Shown here: positions 57,940 through 64,000 of the stretch, one piece after another | How positions within the stretch are numbered: position 1 is the first letter of the stretch | Layout of the letters: every line of letters begins with the position of its first letter | Assembly (NCBI RefSeq): GCF_001672775.1 | Contig: NZ_LZKJ01000145.1 | Location: 1-64,000, forward strand | Reading direction: 5' to 3' | Length of the DNA: 64,000 nucleotides | From: Mycobacterium kyorinense | Lineage (GTDB): Bacteria > Actinomycetota > Actinomycetes > Mycobacteriales > Mycobacteriaceae | Notes under the pieces: model-generated | What the model saw: only the letters and a program-made list of their open reading frames with translations | Told to the model about the DNA's origin: nothing | Databases searched by the model: none | Position numbers and translations under genes: made by a program

Positions 57940-59108
57940 CGGAAGGCGTCCAGGCCGGTGAAGGCCTGCCCCAGTATCAGTTGGTGCATCTCCGGGGTCC
58001 CCTCATAGGTCAACACCGATTCCAGGTTGACCATGTGCCGGATCACCGGGTATTCGAGCGATATCCCGTTGCCGCCCAGAATGGTTCGGGCGGTGCGGCA
58101 GATCTCGATCGCTTCGCGGGTGTTGTTGAGCTTGCCGAAGCTGACCTGCTCCGGGCGCAGCCCGACGCTGTCTTTGAGTCGGCCCAACTGCAGCGACAGC
58201 AGCTGTCCTTTGTGCAGTTCGACTGCCATGTCGACGAGTTTGGCTTGGGTCAACTGGAATCCCGCGATGGGGCGGCCGAATTGGGTGCGCTGGGTGGCGT
58301 AGTCGAGCGCGGATTGCCAGGCTGACCGCGCGGCGCCCATCGAACCCCAGATGATGCCGTAGCGCGCTTCGGACAGACAGGCCAGTGGCCCGCGCAAGCC
58401 TTTGGCGTTCGGCAGCATCGCGTCGTCGGGGAGCCGAACGTCGTCGAGCACCAACTCGGAGGTGATTGAGGCGCGCAGCGACAACTTGTGGTGAATGGTG
58501 TTGGCCGTGAAGCCGGGTGTGTCGGTGGGCACGATGAATCCGCGGATTCCGTCTTCGGTGGACGCCCACACGATCGCGACATCGGCCACCGTGCCGTTGG
58601 TGATCCACATCTTGCGGCCGTTGAGCACCCAGTCCGAACCATCGCGTCGCGCACGGGTTTTCATCGCGGCCGGATCGGACCCGATGTCGGGCTCGGTCAG
58701 CCCGAAGCATCCCAGCAGCTCGCCGGCGGCCATGCCCGGTAGCCACTGCTGCTTTTGCTCTTCGGAGCCGTTGTTCCAGATCGCGAACATCGCCAGCGAC
58801 CCCTGTACGGACACCAGTGAGCGGATTCCGGAGTCGGCGGCTTCGAGCTCGGTGCAGGCCAGCCCGTAGTGCACCGCCGACGCGCCACCGCAGCCGTAGC
58901 CCTTGAGATGCATGCCCAGCAGGCCGAGCTCGCCGAACTGCTTGGCCAGCTCGCGGGCCACCGGCAGGTCCCCCGCTTCGAACCAGTCGGCGACATACGG
59001 CGTGACATTTTCGGCGCAGAAATCACGGACCGTCTGCCGCACCGCGATCTCGTCGTCGGACAGCGACGCATCCAGGCCGAGCGGGTCGTACGGGTCGAAG
59101 CTCATCAT
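57936..59108 (-). CDS. Acyl-CoA dehydrogenase, glutaryl-CoA dehydrogenase-like
   Basis: The product is 390 aa from the ATG at 59108; the longer frame is not used. FGLTEPDIGSDPAAMKTRA and KMWITNGTVAD mark the FAD domain, and the catalytic Glu is in LTYEGTPEMHQLILGQAFTG, the end seen in glutaryl-CoA dehydrogenases. In alicyclic pathways such enzymes act on cyclohexane- or pimeloyl-type CoA esters, so the substrate is open. It overlaps badH by 4 bp. Resembles FadE7 (Rv0400c), from memory. Confidence 0.9.
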   Translation of the reverse strand: MMSFDPYDPLGLDASLSDDEIAVRQTVRDFCAENVTPYVADWFEAGDLPVARELAKQFGELGLLGMHLKGYGCGGASAVHYGLACTELEAADSGIRSLVSVQGSLAMFAIWNNGSEEQKQQWLPGMAAGELLGCFGLTEPDIGSDPAAMKTRARRDGSDWVLNGRKMWITNGTVADVAIVWASTEDGIRGFIVPTDTPGFTANTIHHKLSLRASITSELVLDDVRLPDDAMLPNAKGLRGPLACLSEARYGIIWGSMGAARSAWQSALDYATQRTQFGRPIAGFQLTQAKLVDMAVELHKGQLLSLQLGRLKDSVGLRPEQVSFGKLNNTREAIEICRTARTILGGNGISLEYPVIRHMVNLESVLTYEGTPEMHQLILGQAFTGLDAFR

Positions 59109-59836
59109 CCCGCCATCGTAAGTCCGCCGCTGACGCTGATCACTTGACCAGTGATGAACGACGCGGCGTCGGAGGCGAAGAACAGGACTGGCGCGGCGAC
59201 TTCCTCGGGGCGGGCCAGTCGGCGGAACGGGATCGCTTTGACCAGAGCCTCTCTGAGCTTGTCCGGTTGCGCCGCGAACAGTGGGGTGTCGGTCGGGCCG
59301 GGGCACACGCAGTTGACCGTGATCTGGTGGCGGGCCATTTCCCGGGCCAACGACTTGGTCAGCGCGATGACGCCGCCTTTGGCGCCGGCGTAGATGGTTT
59401 CGCCCGCGCTGCCTACCCGTCCGGCATCACTGGCCAGGTTGACGACCCGGCCGCCGCCGCCGGTGTCGATCATGCCCGGCAGGAATGCGCTGCACATGTG
59501 CACCGGCCCGAGATAGTTGATCGCCACCACCTTTTCGGCGAATTCGGTTGTGGCATTAAGGAACTGATCGGTTCGGTCCCAGCCGGCGGCGTTGACCAAC
59601 ACGTCGGGGACACCGACCTCGGCGTGGGTGCGGTCACGCAGAGTGTCCACTTGTGCGCGGTCGGCGACGTCGACCGGCAGGGCGGTGATCAACTCGGGGT
59701 GTTCCTTGGCGGTGGCCTCGGCAGCGGCTTGGTCGAGGTCGGCGGCGACCACCCGGTCGCCCTGGGCGGCGAACCCCAGCGCGATCGCCTTGCCGATACC
59801 CGATCCGGCGCCGGTCACCAGTGCGAGCTTGCTCAT
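59105..59836 (-). CDS. badH: BadH-like 2-hydroxycyclohexanecarboxyl-CoA dehydrogenase (SDR)
   Basis: The product is 243 aa. SDR motifs: LVTGAGSGIGKAIALGFA, NAAGWDRTDQF, and the catalytic VNLASDAGRVGSAGETIYAGAK. The sequence follows remembered Rhodopseudomonas palustris BadH closely (VNAAGWD, ASDAGRVGS, VCPGPTDT, FITGQVISVSGGLTM). BadH oxidises the 2-hydroxy ring CoA ester to the 2-keto form with NAD+. It lies 13 bp after badI, so the pair matches the last steps before ring opening. The assignment is by memory of the family, not by search. Confidence 0.8.
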   Translation of the reverse strand: MSKLALVTGAGSGIGKAIALGFAAQGDRVVAADLDQAAAEATAKEHPELITALPVDVADRAQVDTLRDRTHAEVGVPDVLVNAAGWDRTDQFLNATTEFAEKVVAINYLGPVHMCSAFLPGMIDTGGGGRVVNLASDAGRVGSAGETIYAGAKGGVIALTKSLAREMARHQITVNCVCPGPTDTPLFAAQPDKLREALVKAIPFRRLARPEEVAAPVLFFASDAASFITGQVISVSGGLTMAG

Positions 59837-59849
59837 CTGCGGCTTCTCC

Positions 59850-60653
59850 TCAGGCCGTGACGTAGCGGCCGAACTCGGCGGGACGCTTTTCGGCGAACGC
59901 CTGCGCGCCTTCTCGGCCTTCGTCGGTGTGCACGAAGATCTCCAGCGCCGACATCGCCATGTTGCTCAACCCGGCCTGGTGGTCGGTGTCGGCGTTGAAC
60001 GACTGCTTGAGGAAACGCAAGGCGGTCGGGCTCTTTTCGGCGATCTCGGCGGCGATCGCCTTGGCCTCGGTCATCAGTTGGTCGGCGGGCACCACGTAGT
60101 TCACCAGGCCCCAACGCTCGGCGGTGGCGGCGTCGTAGCGGCGGCACAGGAACCAGATTTCCCGCGCCCGCTTCTCGCCAACCACCCGCGCCAGATACGC
60201 CGATCCGAAGCCCGCGTCGAACGACCCGACTCGCGGTCCGGCCTGGCCGAACGTTGCGTGCTCCGCGGCGATCGACAGGTCGCACAGCACATGCAACACA
60301 TGACCGCCGCCGACCGCGACGCCGTTGACCGCGGCGATCACCGGCTTGGGCACGTCGCGAATCAGCTTGTGCAGGTAGCCGATTTCGAACATGCCGCTCT
60401 CGGTGGGCCCGTAGTCACCGGTCTCCGCGCGCTGCTTGACGTCGCCGCCGGTGCAGAACGCCTTGTCCCCGGCACCGGTCAGGATGATCGCCGACACTCG
60501 GGTGTCGGCCCACGCGGCGCGGAACGCCCTGACGAGTTCTTCGACGGTCTTGCCAGTGAAGGCGTTGTAGCGGTGCGGTCGGTTGATCGTGATGATCGCC
60601 GCGGCGGCGTCGATCTCGTAGGTGATGTCTGCGTAGGGTGAATTGCCGTTCAT
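59850..60653 (-). CDS. badI: BadI-like 2-ketocyclohexanecarboxyl-CoA hydrolase (ring-opening crotonase)
   Basis: The product is 267 aa from the ATG at 60653 (MNGNSPYADITYEI); the ATG at 60674 falls upstream of the operator. Crotonase fold with GDKAFCTGGD and GGGHVLHVLCDLSIAAEH. FGQAGPRVGSFDAGFGSAYL, LARVVGEKRAREIWFLC and SPTALRFLKQSFNADTDHQAG match remembered BadI and the related MenB family. BadI opens 2-ketocyclohexane-1-carboxyl-CoA to pimelyl-CoA. It is the first gene of the five-gene unit. Confidence 0.85.
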   Translation of the reverse strand: MNGNSPYADITYEIDAAAAIITINRPHRYNAFTGKTVEELVRAFRAAWADTRVSAIILTGAGDKAFCTGGDVKQRAETGDYGPTESGMFEIGYLHKLIRDVPKPVIAAVNGVAVGGGHVLHVLCDLSIAAEHATFGQAGPRVGSFDAGFGSAYLARVVGEKRAREIWFLCRRYDAATAERWGLVNYVVPADQLMTEAKAIAAEIAEKSPTALRFLKQSFNADTDHQAGLSNMAMSALEIFVHTDEGREGAQAFAEKRPAEFGRYVTA

Positions 60654-60660
60654 TCTGGAC

Positions 60661-60672
60661 GAATCTAGATTC
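60661..60672. promoter_or_regulatory. Palindromic operator at the badI start
   Basis: GAATCTAGATTC is a perfect 12 bp palindrome, flanked by direct copies of CATTCTGG at 60651 and 60672. It is 7 bp upstream of the proposed badI ATG (60653) and covers the longer alternative start. It is the probable binding site of the operon's TetR regulator and also close to the divergent DUF3054 gene. Confidence 0.55.
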
Positions 60673-60708
60673 ATTCTGGGTGGCGGTCAAGCCCGGTACT
60701 GTCGCGGC

Positions 60709-61077
60709 ATGCGAGTACCGCGGGCTCTGGGTTGGCTGATCCTCGACGTCCTCGGTGTGCTGGTGTTCTGTGCGCTCGGCCGACGCAGCCACGATGAAGG
60801 ACTCGACGTTGGCGGTCTGGCGGCGACGGCCTGGCCGTTTTTGAGCGGCACCGTCCTGGGCTGGGCGCTGTCCCGGGCCTGGCAGCGACCGACTGCCCTT
60901 GTGCCCACCGGAGTAAGCGTGTGGGCCTGCACTGTCGTTGTCGGGATGCTGCTGCGCAAGCTCAGCTCGGCCGGGGTAGCGGCCAGTTTCGTGGTGGTGG
61001 CCTCGTTGGTCACCGCTGTGCTGTTGCTGGGCTGGCGGGCGGTTGGCACCGTGGTGCAGCGTCGCTCCGCGGCGTGA
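60709..61077 (+). CDS. DUF3054 membrane protein
   Basis: The product is 122 aa from the ATG at 60709. Four hydrophobic helices, beginning ALGWLILDVLGVLVFCALG, with GRRSHDEG after the first; this motif and TAWPFLSGTVLGWALSR fit DUF3054. Function is unknown. It is divergent from badI and shares its promoter region. Confidence 0.75.
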   Translation: MRVPRALGWLILDVLGVLVFCALGRRSHDEGLDVGGLAATAWPFLSGTVLGWALSRAWQRPTALVPTGVSVWACTVVVGMLLRKLSSAGVAASFVVVASLVTAVLLLGWRAVGTVVQRRSAA

Positions 61078-61087
61078 CGACGCGTTA

Positions 61088-61108
61088 TGTGCTACGCGGT
61101 GTAGCACA
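61088..61108. promoter_or_regulatory. Operator of the Phd/VapB-VapC pair
   Basis: TGTGCTAC (61088-61095) and GTAGCACA (61101-61108) are perfect inverted copies, 5 bp apart. A third half-site GTGCTAC follows at 61112-61118. The antitoxin starts at 61128, so the arrangement suits cooperative autorepression by the toxin-antitoxin complex. Confidence 0.65.
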
Positions 61109-61127
61109 TCGGTGCTACAGTATCGAC

Positions 61128-61421
61128 ATGAAGAGCACCATCAGCCAGCGCGAGTTGCGCAACGACAGCGGCACGATCATGCGCCGGGTCGAGCGCGGGG
61201 ACAGCTTCACGGTGACGAGAAACGGCGTTCCGGTGGCGGACCTGGTACCGCATGAGCGCACTGGTGCAGGCGAGCGGCCACGTTTCGTCGCAATAGCGGA
61301 AATCACTGCCGGCGCCGCCGGACTTCCCGTCTGGGACGCGGAGCATTTCGCTCAGGAGTTGCATGCGCTTGATGACATCGTCGATGACAACGACATCGAT
61401 CCGTGGCGCAACGCCAGGTAA
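61128..61421 (+). CDS. vapB: Phd/YefM-type antitoxin (VapB)
   Basis: The product is 97 aa. N-terminal Phd domain (MKSTISQRELRNDSGTIMRRVERG, DSFTVTRNGVPVADLVPH) binds DNA; the acidic C-terminal part (about 60-97, ELHALDDIVDDNDID) would neutralise the toxin. It is 4 bp from the PIN-domain toxin. Numbering among VapBC pairs is not assigned. Confidence 0.9.
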   Translation: MKSTISQRELRNDSGTIMRRVERGDSFTVTRNGVPVADLVPHERTGAGERPRFVAIAEITAGAAGLPVWDAEHFAQELHALDDIVDDNDIDPWRNAR

Positions 61422-61425
61422 CCGA

Positions 61426-61821
61426 ATGCATGAACGCGTATTGCTCGACACATCCGTCGTGATCGACTTTCCCGCTGATGCCGTCGCCGCGCACGCCGCA
61501 ACCGCCGCGGTCAGCACCATCACGCTCGCCGAATTGTCTTACGGTCTGCACACCGACGATCCGCTCCTCAACGCCGCTCGCGAGCAGCGATACCACTGGA
61601 TCGCCAACACATTCGCGCCGATTCCATTCGACGCGACCGCCGCCCGTGTCTATGGCGCACTGTGCGCGAATGTCCGGGCTATCGGCCGAAACCCCAAGCC
61701 GCGCCGATTTGACTTGCTCATCGCTGCGGTGGCAGTCGCTTTGGGAGTTCCGCTCATCACCCGTAACGAGGCGGACTTTCTGCGCGTACATCGCACATTG
61801 AAAATCATTGCTGTGCCGTGA
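61426..61821 (+). CDS. vapC: PIN-domain toxin (VapC)
   Basis: The product is 131 aa from the ATG at 61426. The acidic metal-binding residues of PIN ribonucleases are in VLLDTSVVIDF (Asp8), ITLAELSYGL (Glu), RRFDLLIAAVAVALG (Asp) and TRNEADFLRV (Asp). VapC toxins cut tRNA or rRNA to stop growth. Paired with the Phd-type antitoxin just upstream. Confidence 0.92.
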   Translation: MHERVLLDTSVVIDFPADAVAAHAATAAVSTITLAELSYGLHTDDPLLNAAREQRYHWIANTFAPIPFDATAARVYGALCANVRAIGRNPKPRRFDLLIAAVAVALGVPLITRNEADFLRVHRTLKIIAVP

Positions 61822-61860
61822 CCCGGGAATGCGGATGGGCGATCCACGGTAGACAGTTAG

Positions 61861-62346
61861 GTGATGTCGGAAACTCTCCAGTTCGTGCCGGTCGTCCAGG
61901 ACGATCCGCTGACGCAGCCACTGCTGACCGAGTTGGCCGCTGAGTACGCCCAGCGTTACGGCGGCGCACCGCAGGCCGTGCTGACCTGGCTGCGCGACTA
62001 TCCCGCAGCCGAATTCAGCCCGCCCGACGGTGGTTGGCTGATCGGCGTGCTGAACGATGTGCCGGTTACCGGCGGCGGCTTTCGTCGTTTCGACGCCGAA
62101 ACGGCTGAGTTGAAGCGGATTTGGACCGACCGCGCACACCGTCGCTGCGGGTTGGCGGCAGCACTGCTGGCCGAACTCGAGGCGGCGATCACCGCTCGCG
62201 GTTACCGGCGGATCTACCTGATGACCGGCGATCGCCAACCCGAGGCTGAGGCGCTGTATCACGCCGCGGGTTACACCCGGCTGGCCGAGCCGCTGCCATC
62301 CACGGAACCGGTCTACCCGGTCGCGTTCGCCAAGGAGCTGTCGTGA
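61861..62346 (+). CDS. GNAT-family N-acetyltransferase
   Basis: The product is 161 aa (GTG 61861 or ATG 61864). The acetyl-CoA loop is visible as IWTDRAHRRCGLAAALLAELE, matching RxxGxA. YLMTGDRQPEAEALYHAAGYTRL is the C-terminal part of the fold. Substrate is unknown. It overlaps the monooxygenase gene by 4 bp (GTGA), so it is part of the same operon. Confidence 0.85.
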   Translation: MMSETLQFVPVVQDDPLTQPLLTELAAEYAQRYGGAPQAVLTWLRDYPAAEFSPPDGGWLIGVLNDVPVTGGGFRRFDAETAELKRIWTDRAHRRCGLAAALLAELEAAITARGYRRIYLMTGDRQPEAEALYHAAGYTRLAEPLPSTEPVYPVAFAKELS

Positions 62347-63419
62347 CCGAGCGGCTGCACCTGGGCGTGGCCCTCGACGGCTACGGCTGGCACCCGCAGG
62401 CCTGGCGCGCCACCCCGGACCCGGTGGCCGAATCGATGCTCACCGGCGGTTATTGGGCCGACGTGGCCGCCACCGCCGAACGCGGACTGCTCGACTTTCT
62501 CACCATCGACGACACGCTGATGCCCCAACCCGGGCGCCGTGAAGCAATCGATCCCCGCCGGCTGGCCGGACGCGGGGACGCGGTGTTGGTCGCCGCCCGC
62601 ATCGCACCGGCGACCCGGCACATCGGGCTGATCCCGGTGGCCACCGTCACCCACACCGAGCCGTTCCACATCTCCAAGGCCATCGCCACGCTCGACTACG
62701 TGTCGCGCGGGCGGGCCGGCTGGCAGGCGCGAGTCAGTGCCACCACCCACGAGGCGGCGCTGTTCGGCCGCCGCGAGGTATCCGGCGACCTGTTCGACGA
62801 GGCCGTCGACTATGTGGAGGTGGTGCGCAGGCTCTGGGACAGCTGGGAGGACAACGCGGTGATCCGCGACGCGGCCACCGGTCGCTACATCGACCGCGAC
62901 AAATTGCATTACATCGACTTCACCGGAAGATACTTCGCGGTCAAAGGCCCGTCCATCACGCCGCGACCGCCGCAGGGCCAACCGGTAGTGGCCGCACTGG
63001 CCCATGCCTCGCGCATTTACGAATTCGCAGCCGCCAGCGCTGATCTCGTGTTCGTCACCCCCACCGATGACACCCCGCTGCGGGCAATTCTCGACGAGTT
63101 AGACCAGCGGTTGAAGGTCTACGCCGATGTGGTGGTGGCCTTCGGGGGTGACACCGACTTCAGATCGGATGCTCATGTATTTGGCGGCAGCGCAGCAGAA
63201 TTGGTGGACTTACTACTGGATTGGCAGCAGCAAGGCGTCCATGGGGCGCGACTGCGACCGGCCGTCAACGCCGTCGACCTGCCGGTGATCGTGGACACGG
63301 TAGTGCCGTTACTGCAGCAGCGCGGCGTGTTCCGCAGTCGTTACCGGGACGGTGAGACATTGCGCGAGCGGCTCGGGTTGCCGATAGCGCCCAACCGATA
63401 CGCGGCGGTGCCCACGTGA
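62343..63419 (+). CDS. Luciferase-like FMN-dependent monooxygenase (NtaA/SnaA type)
   Basis: The product is 358 aa from GTG 62343. LLM fold of the two-component monooxygenase group: LGVALDGYGWHPQAW, DFLTIDDTLMPQP, and the phosphate-binding part TLDYVSRGRAGWQARVSA. Such enzymes use FMNH2 from a separate reductase to oxidise sulphur or nitrogen compounds; the substrate cannot be read. It shares bases with the GNAT gene before it and the LLM gene after it. Confidence 0.88.
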   Translation: MTERLHLGVALDGYGWHPQAWRATPDPVAESMLTGGYWADVAATAERGLLDFLTIDDTLMPQPGRREAIDPRRLAGRGDAVLVAARIAPATRHIGLIPVATVTHTEPFHISKAIATLDYVSRGRAGWQARVSATTHEAALFGRREVSGDLFDEAVDYVEVVRRLWDSWEDNAVIRDAATGRYIDRDKLHYIDFTGRYFAVKGPSITPRPPQGQPVVAALAHASRIYEFAAASADLVFVTPTDDTPLRAILDELDQRLKVYADVVVAFGGDTDFRSDAHVFGGSAAELVDLLLDWQQQGVHGARLRPAVNAVDLPVIVDTVVPLLQQRGVFRSRYRDGETLRERLGLPIAPNRYAAVPT

Positions 63420-64000
63420 CCAACGTCTCGTTGTCCGTCCTCGACTTGGCGCCGATCAGCGCCGGCAGCGACGCCGCGACCGCGCTGCGCAACACCGTCG
63501 ACTTGGCGCAGCACGCCGAACGGTGGGGATATCGGCGATACTGGATTGCCGAACACCACTTCGTTGCCGTCGCCAGCTCGTCGCCGGCGGTGCTGATCGG
63601 CCAAATCGCCGCCGCTACCAACACGATTCGGGTCGGCTCGGCAGCGGTACAGCTCAGCCACACCACCGCGGCCGCCGTCGTGGAAAGCTTCGGGATGCTC
63701 GAGGCCTTCCACCCGGGCCGCATCGATCTCGGCGTGGGCCGCTCCGGGCAACGCCGCAGGACTAACAAGCCGCGCACGCCACGGCCGAAGGTAGAACTGC
63801 CTCGCGAGTGGCGCGAGATCGACGGGGTAGTGGTGCCACCGCCGTTCGACCTGCGCACGGTGCTCAACAAAGAACGCGTCCAGGCCACCATGGCGCTTCT
63901 GCAGCAACCCGAAGCCGTCGCACCCGACTTCGCCGAACAACTCGGCGACATCTTGGCCATGCTCGACGGTAGCTACCAGACTGAGGGATTCGACGTGCAC
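63416..64000 (+). CDS. Luciferase-like monooxygenase, partial (C-terminus beyond window)
   Basis: About 195 residues are visible from GTG 63416, overlapping the preceding stop. Markers: LSVLDLAPISAGSDAATAL, YWIAEHHFVAVASSSPAVL, HPGRIDLGVGRSG, which belong to the MsnO8-like branch of bacterial luciferase-like proteins. The frame stays open to the window end. Probably works with the preceding LLM gene, or in parallel with it. Confidence 0.85.
   Translation, partial: MTNVSLSVLDLAPISAGSDAATALRNTVDLAQHAERWGYRRYWIAEHHFVAVASSSPAVLIGQIAAATNTIRVGSAAVQLSHTTAAAVVESFGMLEAFHPGRIDLGVGRSGQRRRTNKPRTPRPKVELPREWREIDGVVVPPPFDLRTVLNKERVQATMALLQQPEAVAPDFAEQLGDILAMLDGSYQTEGFDVH

Overview
The window is chromosomal DNA of high G+C from a mycobacterium that is probably not of the M. 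tuberculosis complex. Three kinds of evidence support this. First, many proteins closely match remembered M. tuberculosis proteins: DnaK/GrpE/DnaJ1/HspR, ClpB, TtfA, PyrE, Fba, PurA, PurT, MetZ, NdhA and ParDE1. Second, MmpS/MmpL, F420/FMN luciferase-like oxidoreductases and XdhC/CODH-like genes are present. Third, genes are tightly packed, with ATGA/GTGA overlaps and many GTG starts. No rRNA, tRNA, insertion sequence, prophage or CRISPR array was seen. Comparisons with M. tuberculosis gene order are from memory.

Layout. 1-4.7 kb (minus strand): an Hsp70-like protein cut by the window edge, three tandem Thr-rich single-pass membrane proteins, a luciferase-like oxidoreductase and a lipoprotein. 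4.8-11.6 kb: a molybdenum-hydroxylase (CO-dehydrogenase-like) operon coxL-coxG-coxM-coxS, divergent from xdhC, a MobA-like nucleotidyltransferase and a TetR regulator. 11.8-15.1 kb: mmpS-mmpL, preceded by a motif also found at the TetR gene. 15.2-20.6 kb: enoyl-CoA hydratase/TetR, AnsP-type permease with a small membrane partner, a large acyl-CoA dehydrogenase and the ParDE toxin-antitoxin pair. 20.7-30.6 kb: the heat-shock block, dnaK-grpE-dnaJ-hspR and clpB, with three HspR-binding (HAIR) sites, and between them aldose epimerase, type II flavohaemoglobin and a GAP-family membrane protein.

30.7-52.9 kb is a housekeeping block: ttfA, SDR, pyrE, lipoprotein, rRNA/tRNA methyltransferase, GH76, a fused CoA-transferase, DedA, fba, an NTF2-like membrane protein, DUF3151, a zinc-type CDF exporter under an SmtB-like operator, an M50 protease, a DUF2510 beta-propeller-like protein, purA, a thioesterase, a second xdhC, purT, a rhodanese, metZ, a secreted GH5-like enzyme and ndhA. 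53-56.2 kb carries an SDR and a divergent K+/H+ antiporter / TrkA-RCK pair.

56.2-60.7 kb is the clearest catabolic unit: BadI-like ring hydrolase, BadH-like dehydrogenase, two acyl-CoA dehydrogenases and a TetR regulator, overlapping or nearly so, with a palindrome at the start of the first gene. It looks like an alicyclic (cyclohexanecarboxyl-CoA type) ring-degradation operon. 60.7-64 kb holds a DUF3054 membrane protein, a Phd/VapB-VapC toxin-antitoxin pair with a clear operator, and a GNAT plus two luciferase-like monooxygenases, the last cut by the window edge.

Regulatory DNA is unusually readable here. There are five palindromic operators with 6-10 bp perfect arms at their target genes, three HAIR elements, a duplicated 43-46 bp intergenic repeat, and a family of long-arm, long-loop inverted repeats placed just after gene ends.
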